Source of the DNA: Nostoc spongiaeforme FACHB-130
GTDB taxonomy: Bacteria; Cyanobacteriota; Cyanobacteriia; Cyanobacteriales; Nostocaceae
Direction: 5' to 3'
DNA length: 64,000 bases
NCBI RefSeq assembly: GCF_014698475.1
Contig: NZ_JACJTB010000024.1
Span: 31,640 to 95,639 of the forward strand
The first letter of the stretch is position 1; every line of letters starts with the position of its first letter. The notes under the pieces are model-generated. The model saw only the letters and a program-made list of their open reading frames with translations. It searched no databases and had not been told where the DNA came from. Positions 25,690 to 34,900 of this stretch are shown piece after piece. The position numbers were made by a program, and so were the translations under genes.

Positions 25690-28176
25690 ATGGAATTTCA
25701 CATTTCCGTAACTCCAGTAGGGCAGAATGACTACTTGGTGCGAACGGAACAAGTCGCGCCTGGGGTGCCATTGGCAGAAGAACTAGTGACATGGCCTGTA
25801 GCTGATTGGTTAGCAGCCGCAGGACATCTCATGAATGACCCATTACAGTCGGTGTTACAGGGTGATGCGATCGCCAGAAACTCTGTAAACTTGGTGGCAT
25901 TGGGTCAGCAATTTTATAATGCTCTGTTTCACGGCACTCTCAGAGATAGCTGGATTACTGCTCAAGGCATTGCCCAAAACCATCAACAAGTACTGCGCTT
26001 GCGGTTAGGTCTCAAGGACAATAGATTAGCACGTTTACCTTGGGAAGTCATGCACGCAGGCGATCGGCCTTTGGCTACTGGGCCTTATGTGGCGTTTTCA
26101 CGCTACCAAAGCGGCATTCTCAATACTGGTCGTCTACCATCCAGGAATTTACCACAATTATCCGAAGATGGGATAGTGCGCGTTTTAATGGTGCTGGCAT
26201 CTCCTACAGACCAAATGCGGTTGGGTTTGTTGAAACACGAAGCACTCAGACTACAAGCCGAATTACACCGTCATGCGGCTCGCACTATTGACAGTAGCAT
26301 TCCCCTACCAGAAATTGAACTGACTATTTTAGACCAACCAGGCAGAGAAGAATTAACCCAAGCCCTCGAACAAGGCAGATACCAAGTTCTACATTATTCT
26401 GGTCATAGTAACTTAGGCCCCAACGGTGGCGAAATTTATCTTGTTAGTAGCAGAACAGGTTTAACTGAAACCCTCACTGGTGATGACCTAGCCGGATTAC
26501 TCGTCAATAATAATATTCAAATGGCTGTGTTTAACTCTTGTTGGGGAGCATTCACCGCCACAACTGACGCAACAGAAGACACTGGTGAACGTAACCTCAC
26601 CGAAAGTTTAGTCCGCCGTGGAATTAAATGCGTTTTAGCAATGTCAGAACGCATTCCTGATGAAGTTGCCCTCACCCTCACCCAGCTTTTGTACCGCAAC
26701 CTCAGTCAAGGGTATCCGGTGGATTTATGTGTGAGTCGAGTGCGTCAGGGATTAATTTCGGCTTATGGTTCCCACCAAACTTATTGGGCTTTACCAATTT
26801 TGTATCTCCAACCCGAATTTGATGGTTTTCTGGGGACAGAACTTTCCACTTTTACCAGTACAGAATCGCTGACGGATAATAGCCGCAGTATCAAGGTAAC
26901 TTCGACCACAGCTTACTCTGTGATGACTGATGAAGCACAGATATCTTTACCCATTGATGACATGATGCCGGATTTGGGTAATGGGGCTGGGGATTTAGAC
27001 TGGTTGGGTGAAGAGACTTGGGGCGATTTAGTTGATGAAATTGAATATGATGATCCTAGTTATGCAGAAGATTCGGCGATCGTTTCTGATTTATTTCGCC
27101 AGCTAGATCAGCATTCAGCCAACAACAATAGTCAATCACCACTGACAGGTGATGTACCATCACACCACAACGAACATATTTTTCCGACGAAACCAATCAG
27201 TAGTGAAGTTACAGCCATTAATCAACCAGGATTATGGGGAAGCACAAACACAACACCCCAGGACACTGCACCCAGTCAGGAAAAAGAGTGGAATAACTCT
27301 CATGTGGCATCGCTACCTACATCACCACCAAAACGTCGCCGCCCGGATGCACGGATCATTTGGGGTATTGTAGGGGCAGGTGCGATCGCTACTTTGATTG
27401 GTTTTGGTTGGTGGTGGCAAACTCGACGCACGCCAATGTTTGCTGATATCCCCAAAATTCCCGTTCAGCAATCTTTATCTGATGAAATTAATCCCAAAAT
27501 CAACCTGCAAACGAGTCCAACAGGGGTGATTGCGACTAGCGCCACCGAAAAATTAAGCCAAGGAGACTTATCGGCCGGGTTGGTGGCTGTGGAAGAATTA
27601 TTAAATCGTGGCGCACTGCAATCTGCCCAAACTGCCTTAAATGTTGTGCCGATAAAACACGTTAATAATCCTGCACTCAACTTTTTTAAAGGCAGACTAG
27701 CTTGGCAGTTAATTCAAACTGGAGATAGAAAATATACCATTGATGATGCCCGCCGTTTTTGGGAAACGGCTGTGAAAGCTGAACCCAACTCAGTTTTATA
27801 TAACAATGCTGTGGGATTTGCTTATTATGCAGAAGGAAATGTTACCAGAGCTAATGATGCGTGGTTTAAGGCGCTGAATTTAGCTTTAAATCAGCAAAAA
27901 TCTGCCTATAATGCGTCAATCTCTTTGCAAAACGCTCCATTGCCTCAAGATGCTTTGACTTCCTACGCTGGTTTAGCATTGGGATTGTATAAATCAGCAC
28001 GCTCTCAACCTGCATCAAAGCAAGAGCAATACATGAAAGAAGCGATTAAGCTTCGTCAATTGGTGATTTCTCAAGACCCGGTAAACTTTCAGGTAAATAA
28101 ATTAAGTAATAATTGGTTGTGGACAGAAGCTGCAATTACTGACTGGCGATCGCTCCTGCAACAAAAAGCAGAATGA
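25690..28176 (+). CDS. CHAT-domain (caspase-like) protein with membrane helix and TPR-like tail
   Basis: An 828-residue protein. The N-terminal ~390 residues contain a CHAT (HetF-associated caspase-like) peptidase domain: RLPWEVMHAG, a catalytic His in LHYSGHSNLG (His239, with His235 nearby), and the catalytic Cys284 in FNSCWGA. An acidic, low-complexity linker (about 395-545) leads to one membrane helix (IIWGIVGAGAIATLIGFGWW, about 555-577). The C-terminal part holds TPR-like helices (NSVLYNNAVGFAYYAEGNVT). The His-Cys dyad is intact, so proteolysis is possible. Such proteins in cyanobacteria are linked to cell differentiation (HetF) and stress, but the substrate here is unknown. ATG 25690 is used. 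Confidence 0.85.
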   Translation: MEFHISVTPVGQNDYLVRTEQVAPGVPLAEELVTWPVADWLAAAGHLMNDPLQSVLQGDAIARNSVNLVALGQQFYNALFHGTLRDSWITAQGIAQNHQQVLRLRLGLKDNRLARLPWEVMHAGDRPLATGPYVAFSRYQSGILNTGRLPSRNLPQLSEDGIVRVLMVLASPTDQMRLGLLKHEALRLQAELHRHAARTIDSSIPLPEIELTILDQPGREELTQALEQGRYQVLHYSGHSNLGPNGGEIYLVSSRTGLTETLTGDDLAGLLVNNNIQMAVFNSCWGAFTATTDATEDTGERNLTESLVRRGIKCVLAMSERIPDEVALTLTQLLYRNLSQGYPVDLCVSRVRQGLISAYGSHQTYWALPILYLQPEFDGFLGTELSTFTSTESLTDNSRSIKVTSTTAYSVMTDEAQISLPIDDMMPDLGNGAGDLDWLGEETWGDLVDEIEYDDPSYAEDSAIVSDLFRQLDQHSANNNSQSPLTGDVPSHHNEHIFPTKPISSEVTAINQPGLWGSTNTTPQDTAPSQEKEWNNSHVASLPTSPPKRRRPDARIIWGIVGAGAIATLIGFGWWWQTRRTPMFADIPKIPVQQSLSDEINPKINLQTSPTGVIATSATEKLSQGDLSAGLVAVEELLNRGALQSAQTALNVVPIKHVNNPALNFFKGRLAWQLIQTGDRKYTIDDARRFWETAVKAEPNSVLYNNAVGFAYYAEGNVTRANDAWFKALNLALNQQKSAYNASISLQNAPLPQDALTSYAGLALGLYKSARSQPASKQEQYMKEAIKLRQLVISQDPVNFQVNKLSNNWLWTEAAITDWRSLLQQKAE

Positions 28177-28187
28177 GGTTAGGGGTT

Positions 28188-28288
28188 ATACCATTTTGGA
28201 TTTTAGATTTTAGATTTTGGATTGCGGAATTGTTTACTGGTGAGCTTTACAGGAATCCATTTGTCGCAATCATTTTTCAAATTGGTAT
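28188..28288. repeat. MITE-like repeat, copy A (left of psb34)
   Basis: 101 bp from ATACCATTTT to CAAATTGGTAT; the ends are inverted repeats. It shares ATTTTGGATT, GTTTACTGGT, AATCCATTTGTCGCAATCAT with copy B at 28836-28936, which has the same length and orientation. Confidence 0.8.
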
Positions 28289-28397
28289 TAGTACAACAAG
28301 GCAAAAGTCAAAAGGAAAAAGGAAAAAGAAATGAAGAGTCATACCACAAGCCTTTTCGCAATTTCTATGGTCTGTTTATTTACGCCGACCTGTACTA
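28289..28397. repeat. MITE-like repeat, second family
   Basis: TAGTACA (28289-28295) and TGTACTA (28391-28397) are inverted ends; the interior has CAAGGCAAAAG, ACAAGCCTTTT and GGTCTGTTTATTTACGCC. It abuts copy A with no spacer and is related to 19570-19709. Confidence 0.7.
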
Positions 28398-28553
28398 GAG
28401 GTTAAAGAACTGCATAACATTGGCTTGACATTTTATCCAATAAGTTGTAGTTGTTGGCTAGAAAATGTAACAATTTGTCTCTGAGAGTGAGAGCAGAACA
28501 GATAAGTATTTGTAACATTAAATAATAATGTTCAGAACTTAAGGAATTACTTC

Positions 28554-28733
28554 ATGCCCTACACGAATGAAGAAGGTGGTCGTCTTAACAATTTTGCCCA
28601 AGAGCCAAAGGTTTATCGAGCAGAACCTCCAACAGCAGAGCAGAAGCGTAACTACATTATCCTCGGTGTTGCCGCGATAGCTTTAGTCGGCGGCTTAATT
28701 TTTGTTGCCTTCTCGGTTTCTAATCTCAGTTAA
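28554..28733 (+). CDS. psb34: Psb34/ssl1498-family photosystem II assembly protein
   Basis: A 59-residue protein, too short to be obvious but well supported. The N-terminal stromal part MPYTNEEGGRLNNFAQEPKV resembles the ssl1498 (Psb34) family, followed by YRAEPPTAEQKRNY and one membrane helix (YIILGVAAIALVGGLIFVA). Family members bind photosystem II assembly intermediates and resemble high-light-inducible proteins in their N-terminus, but lack the chlorophyll-binding ExxNxR helix. The ribosome-binding site AAGGA is at 28541-28545. The leader has a small hairpin (AACATT 28514-28519, AATGTT 28527-28532). A terminator follows at 28777. MITE-like repeats lie on both sides. Confidence 0.85.
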   Translation: MPYTNEEGGRLNNFAQEPKVYRAEPPTAEQKRNYIILGVAAIALVGGLIFVAFSVSNLS

Positions 28734-28776
28734 TTAACATTATTTTTGGGAAAAAAATTTCATTTTTGGTGGTTTG

Positions 28777-28808
28777 CAGGTTTTCATTTTCAGGGGAACC
28801 TGTTTTTT
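28777..28808 (+). terminator. rho-independent terminator after psb34
   Basis: CAGGTT (28777-28782) pairs with AACCTG (28797-28802), then six T. It lies 43 nt after the psb34 stop. Confidence 0.75.
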
Positions 28809-28835
28809 CTTTGTCATGTCAACAATCTCATACTA

Positions 28836-28936
28836 ATACCATTTTAGATTTTGGATTTTAGATTTTGGATTGAGAAAGGGTTTACTGGTAAGCTTTTGAG
28901 CAATCCATTTGTCGCAATCATTCTTCCATTTGGTAT
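28836..28936. repeat. MITE-like repeat, copy B (right of psb34)
   Basis: 101 bp from ATACCATTTT to ATTTGGTAT, same orientation and length as copy A, about 85% alike by eye. A GGGAGTAGGG-type C-run (28965-28990) follows. Confidence 0.8.
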
Positions 28937-29071
28937 AAGTTGTGTTCAGAAATAGTATTCCTACTCCCCACTCCCTACTCCCTACTCCCAGCCCAAATTA
29001 CTATCTTTGATTGCAACTTGGTATCAAGTCAGAATATTGCTGCGTTGAGACACGAAATTTTAAGTTTGTGC

Positions 29072-29193
29072 TTGACAATTGCCGTCATAGTTAAATAACG
29101 TTCAGTTAAGAAGAATTGCAATTAGGTAAGCCACTTGCATGGTCATCTAGGGCTATGGGAAGATTACCCCGGACTAGATCAACCTAATTGCAC
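29072..29193 (+). promoter_or_regulatory. candidate promoter and long stem-loop leader of the TPR gene
   Basis: TTGACA at 29072-29077 and an A/T-rich -10 region (TTAAATAAC, 29091-29099) would start transcription near 29108. The leader then holds a layered stem: TGCAATTAGGT (29117-29127) with ACCTAATTGCA (29182-29192), perfect over 11 bp; inside it TCATCTAG with CTAGATCA (7 of 8); and an apical GGG/CCC stem. The whole hairpin is about 76 nt and ends 45 nt before the start codon at 29238. Confidence 0.55.
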
Positions 29194-29237
29194 CTTTTAT
29201 CCGGTGATGTACAATGTTTTTTGGCTTTTGAGCCACC

Positions 29238-31451
29238 ATGAGCGTGAATGATTCAGCACACCACGATAATTTTGCTTGGAATCGGCAAGTATATCACCGT
29301 TTGAAGCTTGCCCTGAGTTTGGGCTTAAGAAGACAACTTTTTTTAGCAGTATGTGACGATTTACAGCTGCGAAATCAAGTAGCAGCGAGATTACACTCAA
29401 CTTTGGCTTATCCAGTGGGGCAAGTTTTATATCAACCCCAAGATGGACTGGAAACTAGCAGCACTCCGGCTTATCCGCGATTAGTAACTTTGCGGTTAAA
29501 TTTAAATGAGCCTAATCCTGTAGCCCAAATCAATCAATGGCTGGCTAGTTATCCGCCGCCCATTGTCGGTGCATCTCCAGATCATCCTGGAAAGCCTTTG
29601 CCAGTACCGACATTTCAAATTGTCGGCGTTGAACAGCTAACTAAGCAACCCGTAGCTGTTCAACGGTTATTTTTACATTATCTGCGCCTTTGTGACGAAG
29701 CTTTTTCTAGCCAAGAATCTAGCGGGTTTCTCGAATCTACAGTGCTGTTGTGGGTATCACGTCCTTGGTTGTCAGCCATTCAGCAGTCAGCACCCCAGTT
29801 TTGGCGTTGGCGGACGGGGATATTTACCTTTGCGGGAGAACCTTCACCCGCAAAACGCAATGTCAATTATCCCGAACGTGTTTCTAATTCCCAAAATTTG
29901 GATTTTGGGAATTTAGAAGGGACTAGTGTCAACGAATCAACAATTGATACACCACCCACAGCCCCACCGCCCACAGCTCCTAAATTTGGCAAAAATGGTT
30001 ATGGTACAGTTCCGACGGAAACACCAGCAAAGCAGGTTAGTAGGGTTCTAGATATTCCGCCACCACCGCCGGGATTTATTAAGCATGAGTCACAATCGGC
30101 TGTTCAAGTTAGTGAAATTACGGCTCCTTCACTGTCTTCGCTATCACATATTAGTCAGGAGTTAACAGAGTTAGTCTTAGCAACAATTAATGCCAAGGTT
30201 AATCAAGAAGAAGAGGATAATTGGCAGCCGCAACAAATTTTATTAGCCATTGAAGAATTACACATCAAGCAAGCTGCAAAAGAAGATTTGGCAGCAGCTT
30301 ATCATCAGTTGGGTAACTTATATCGCCTGCGGATTGAGCAAGGAAATTCCACCCTAGAAAACTTGATGGTGGCAATTTTGGCTTATCAAGAAGCGATCGC
30401 CTATGATGATCAATCACCACAATTACCAGATATTCTCAATGATTTAGGTACATTGTATTGGATGTTGTACCGCACACCACCCAATATTGAGGCGGGACAA
30501 AATTACATTGAACAGGGAATTGAGTTTTATCAGTTGGCGTTGAAGATGATTTCACCGCAGACTCACCCAGAAACTTATGCGCGAGTGCAGAATAATTTGG
30601 GAACAGCTTACGGTGATTTAGCAAGATTTTCTCACCCTGCGGAAAACTGGCAACAGGCGGTTTTAGCTTATACAGAAGCCTTAGCTTACCGCACTATTGA
30701 AATGGATAGCTTGAAATATGCGGCTTGCCAAAATAATTTAGGTACAGCTTACTGGCATTTGGGACAATATAATCAACCAGTAGTGCATCTGAAAAAAGCG
30801 ATCGCAGCTTATAACCAAGCACTCGCTCATTATAATGCCGAACAAGAACCACTCAAATACGGCATGATTCAAAATAATATCGGCACTGCCTATTGGAATT
30901 TAGCCCAATATGAACAACCTACCGACAATCTTCAGCAAGCTATTGATGTTTACTGTGAAGCTTTAAAATATCGCACCGCCGCCAATGTTCCCAGTGCTTG
31001 CGCCGCCACCCAAAATAATTTAGCCACAGCTTATTGGCATCTGGCAAACTTACCGCAAACCACAAAAGAACGCAAGCAAAAGTTACTCAAATTATCAATT
31101 ATTGCTTACGAAGAAGCCATTGCATTAGCGCATTCTTTGAATGGGATACCATTAAGCTTTGATTTGTTTGCTGCTCATAATAACTTAGGATTAGCCCATT
31201 ATCAGTTAGTTACAGATAGTTATTTTAACGGCGATAAACCCACGCGATCGCACCACTTAGAAATAGCACTAGATCACCATTTGCAAGCCTTAAACGGATT
31301 AAGCAAACAACCAGAAGCTTATCAAACAACCTTTGCTTATGTAGTCAAAACAATCCGCGCCTTCCACAACGAATTAGGCATTCAAGGACAAAATTTGGCT
31401 TTATCAAAAGTGCCTGGTCAATTATTACCAGAAATTTTGGCAAAGTTGTAA
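29238..31451 (+). CDS. large TPR-repeat protein
   Basis: A 737-residue cytoplasmic protein. The first ~200 residues form a globular domain (WNRQVYHRLKLALSLGLRRQ, LFLAVCDDLQLRNQVAARL, VLLWVSRPWLSAI) that resembles an ATPase-derived fold without a Walker A motif. A Pro/Thr-rich linker (235-300) follows. From about 340 to the end there are ten or so TPR-type repeats with the recurring QNNLGTAYxxLAxY pattern (AAYHQLGNLYRL, VQNNLGTAYGDLARF, QNNLGTAYWHLGQYNQPV, QNNIGTAYWNLAQYEQPT, QNNLATAYWHLANL). No catalytic residue is identified. Such proteins are conserved in cyanobacteria, role unknown. It lies downstream of the CHAT protease gene, a family that often works with TPR partners. Confidence 0.8.
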   Translation: MSVNDSAHHDNFAWNRQVYHRLKLALSLGLRRQLFLAVCDDLQLRNQVAARLHSTLAYPVGQVLYQPQDGLETSSTPAYPRLVTLRLNLNEPNPVAQINQWLASYPPPIVGASPDHPGKPLPVPTFQIVGVEQLTKQPVAVQRLFLHYLRLCDEAFSSQESSGFLESTVLLWVSRPWLSAIQQSAPQFWRWRTGIFTFAGEPSPAKRNVNYPERVSNSQNLDFGNLEGTSVNESTIDTPPTAPPPTAPKFGKNGYGTVPTETPAKQVSRVLDIPPPPPGFIKHESQSAVQVSEITAPSLSSLSHISQELTELVLATINAKVNQEEEDNWQPQQILLAIEELHIKQAAKEDLAAAYHQLGNLYRLRIEQGNSTLENLMVAILAYQEAIAYDDQSPQLPDILNDLGTLYWMLYRTPPNIEAGQNYIEQGIEFYQLALKMISPQTHPETYARVQNNLGTAYGDLARFSHPAENWQQAVLAYTEALAYRTIEMDSLKYAACQNNLGTAYWHLGQYNQPVVHLKKAIAAYNQALAHYNAEQEPLKYGMIQNNIGTAYWNLAQYEQPTDNLQQAIDVYCEALKYRTAANVPSACAATQNNLATAYWHLANLPQTTKERKQKLLKLSIIAYEEAIALAHSLNGIPLSFDLFAAHNNLGLAHYQLVTDSYFNGDKPTRSHHLEIALDHHLQALNGLSKQPEAYQTTFAYVVKTIRAFHNELGIQGQNLALSKVPGQLLPEILAKL

Positions 31452-31505
31452 ATTTAAGATTTAATACATATCTTGCATTTAGCCCCGACGAATGGAATTC
31501 GCCGT

Positions 31506-31511
31506 TATAAT
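31506..31511 (+). promoter_or_regulatory. candidate -10 box of the antitoxin-like gene
   Basis: A perfect TATAAT stands 35 nt before the ATG at 31546. A -35 at the right distance is not clear, so this is weak. Confidence 0.35.
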
Positions 31512-31545
31512 ATCGACGATAAACTTTGCTAAAGAGCGCAAATGT

Positions 31546-31731
31546 ATGACTAGCCGCGAGCAGCTTATCCAAGAACTTGCAGAGGTTCCAGACGAGTTAG
31601 TTCAAGTAATGTTAGATTTTTTGCATCGTGTTCAGAAAACACGTAGTCATCATCCTTTAGCAAAATTTGCTGGTATTTTGAGTGATGATGAGGCGGCTGA
31701 TTTACAGGAAGCAATTAAAACTGATTGGTAA
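31546..31731 (+). CDS. antitoxin-like small protein (DUF2281-type), orphan
   Basis: A 61-residue protein: MTSREQLIQELAEVPDELVQ, VMLDFLHRVQK, HPLAKFAGILSDDEAADLQE. The N-terminal helices and the F-x-G-I-L-S-D-x-E-A linker resemble small cyanobacterial antitoxins that pair with PIN or RelE-like toxins. No toxin gene follows; the next gene is the Roco protein 189 nt away. It is therefore an orphan or has lost its partner. The ATG at 31546 is preferred over the upstream frame start at 31492. Confidence 0.6.
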   Translation: MTSREQLIQELAEVPDELVQVMLDFLHRVQKTRSHHPLAKFAGILSDDEAADLQEAIKTDW

Positions 31732-31800
31732 TTATAGCTCTTATGTTTTGCGATCGCCTTTTCGCATCATCTAGGAGCGATCGCTAATCACAAAATCTCA

Positions 31801-31835
31801 AGGAGCGTTGGCGTAGCCCGCCGCAGGCATCGCTA
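31801..31835. repeat. short dispersed repeat (GGCGTAGCCCGCCGCAGGC)
   Basis: AGGAGCGTTGGCGTAGCCCG followed by CCGCAGGCATCGCTAC, a sequence type scattered through Nostocales intergenic DNA. HIP1 octamers flank it. No promoter function is evident. Confidence 0.55.
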
Positions 31836-31919
31836 CAAACCAATGGTATATAATTTTGCTCTGATCCGCTAAAATCATCTTCAACAGTCTTCTTTCCTTT
31901 TACCCTTTGGCTTGGAATT

Positions 31920-34900
31920 ATGACGCAGGATGAGTTGTTGGCACTGATAGAGCAAGCGGCGGCTGAGGGTTGGCGAGAGTTAGACTTGTCGGGGCAAAAT
32001 TTAGCTGAGTTACCAAGAGAAATTGGTAAGTTGCAGCAGCTTGAGTCTTTGATTTTGGGAAAGAAGGTTGAAGGTTATGAATTTGTAGGAAGCCGCTATC
32101 TCGAAAACTTTTCGGGCAACAATTTAAAAACGCTTCCACTCGAACTATTGGATTTGCCTAATTTGCGTAAGTTGGATATTAGTGGCAATCCTTTAGAGAG
32201 CATTCCCGATGTGGTAACGCAAATACTACATTTAGAGGAACTTATCTTAATTCGAGTAGAGCTAACTGAAATACCTGATGCGATCGCTAAATTAACCAAT
32301 CTGACGCAGCTTCACCTCAGTTTCAACAAAATAACCCAGATTCCAGAGGCGATCGCTAAATTAACCAATCTGACCCAGCTTCACCTCCGTAACAACCAAA
32401 TAACCCAGATTCCAGAGGCGATCGCGAAATTAACCAATCTGACGCAGCTTCACCTCAATGACAACCAAATAACCCAGATACCAGAGGCGATCGCTAATTT
32501 AACCAATCTGACGCAGCTTGACCTCAAGGGCAACCAAATAACCCAGATTCCAGAGGCGATCGCTAATTTAACCAATCTGATGCAGCTTCACCTCAGTGGC
32601 AACCAAATAACCCAGATACCAGAGGCGATCGCTAATTTAACCAATCTGACGCAGTTTCACCTCAGTTTCAACCAAATAACCCAGATACCAGAGGCGATCG
32701 CTAATTTAACCAATCTGACGCAGCTTCACCTCTATGAAAACCAAATTAACGAGATTCCAGAGGCGATCGCTAATTTAACCAATCTGACGGGACTTTACCT
32801 CTTTTCCAACAAAATTACAGAGATTCCAGAGGCGATCGCGCAATCAACCAATCTGACGCGGCTTCACCTCAATGACAACAAAATTACAGAGATTCCAGAG
32901 GCGATCGCGCAATCAACCAATCTGACGCGGCTTCACCTCAGTTTCAACAAAATAACCCAGATTCCAGAGGCGCTCGCTAATCTAACCAATCTGACGCAGC
33001 TTGACCTCAGTTCCAACCAAATAACCGAGATTCCAGAGGCGCTCGCTAATCTAACCAATCTGACGCAGCTTGACCTCAGTTCCAACCAAATAACCGAGAT
33101 TCCAGAGGCGATCGCTAAATTAACCAATCTGACCCACCTTTACCTCAGTCGCAACCAAATAACCCAGATTCCAGAGGCGATCGCCCAATTAACCAATCTG
33201 ACCCACCTTTACCTCAGTGAAAACCAAATCACAGAGATACCAGAGGTGCTAGAAAGTTTGCAGAAATTGGAAAAACTAGATTTACGGGGAAATCCGCTTC
33301 CTATTTCACCAGAAATTTTAGGATCTTCTGATGAAATTGGTTTAGTTGAAGAAATTTTCAATTACTTGCAATTACTCCGTAGTGGTGAAGTGCGTCCACT
33401 CAACGAAGCTAAAATCTTGCTTGTTGGACAAGGCAGCGTCGGCAAAACATCCCTCATCGAGCGACTAATCCGCAATCAATATGATAAAAATCAACCCCAA
33501 ACCGACGGACTGAATGTCCAAACTTGGAACGTACATATTAATAGCAAAGACATCCGCCTGAATGTTTGGGACTTTGGCGGACAAGAAATTTATCACGCTA
33601 CCCATCAGTTTTTTTTGACTAAGCGCAGTCTTTATCTCTTAGTTTGTAATTGTCGCACCAGCGAAGAAGAAAACCGCATTGAATATTGGCTGAAATTAAT
33701 TGAAAGCTTCGGCGGACAGTCCCCCGTGATTATTGTTGGCAACAAAAGAGACGAACAACCCCTCGACATCAACCGCAAAGCATTACGCGAAAAATATCCC
33801 AATATTCAAGCCATTATCGAAACTTCCTGCCAAGATAATATAGGCATTGATGAACTTCGCACCGCTATTTTTCAGCAAATTGCCAACCTCAAAGAAGTCT
33901 ACGACCTTTTACCCCTCTCATGGTTTGAGGTGAAACAACAACTCGAATCAATGCCCCAAGACTTCATCAGCTACAGCAACTATATTGGCATCTGCTACAA
34001 AAACAAAATTCCCGAAGAACAAAACCAAGAACAACTCATCGACTTGCTGCATCGACTCGGCTTAGTTCTCAACTTCCGCGACCATCCCATCCTCAAAGAT
34101 ACCAACGTCCTCAAACCCAACTGGGTGACAGAAGGTATTTACGCACTTCTCAGCGATGAAATTCTTAAAACTCAAACCAAAGGCATTTTCACACTGGCCG
34201 ACCTCAGCCGCATTCTCAATCCAGAACGTTACCCCATCCAGCGCCACAAATATCTGATTGGGTTGATGAAAGAATTTGAGCTTTGTTTTGCCCTAGAATG
34301 TCACCCGCCACAATTCTTGATTGCTGGACTTCTGCCCAAAGACCAACCAGAACAAACAGAACTAGAAGGGGAAACCCTGGAATTTCAATATTATTACAAA
34401 GTTCTCCCAGAAAGCATTATCTCTCGCTTTATAGTCAACACCCACGAAAAAATCCATAACCAAATCTATTGGCGCAGTGGTGTAATGCTGCAATATCAAG
34501 AAAATAACGAAATCTATAACATTGCGCGGATAAAAGCCGACCCTGAAGACAAAAAAATCTTCATTGCCATTAGCGGACGCAAAGAAACCCGCCGCTTATT
34601 TCTCGGTATCCTCCGCGATGTCTTTAACAAAATCCACAAAAGTCTCCCCAACCTTGAAATAACTGAATGGGTTCCCGTCCCTGACTATCCCAATCATCCA
34701 CCCCTCGACTATCAAGAACTCTTGGGACTTGAGGCAATGGGTGAAAGCACAGTTACTATCGGCAAATTAAAATTAAAACTGAATTTACGTCAACTTTTAG
34801 ACGGTTACGAATCATTAGAATCGCGTCAGAAATCAAAAAAAGGAGACGACTATTTAAATGATAGAACTGTATACGAAGATATGCGAGATATTGCTAGACT

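Noticed and set aside
29116..29193. 76-nt structured segment considered as tRNA
   Set aside because: No T-loop or anticodon arm; nested single stem instead of cloverleaf.
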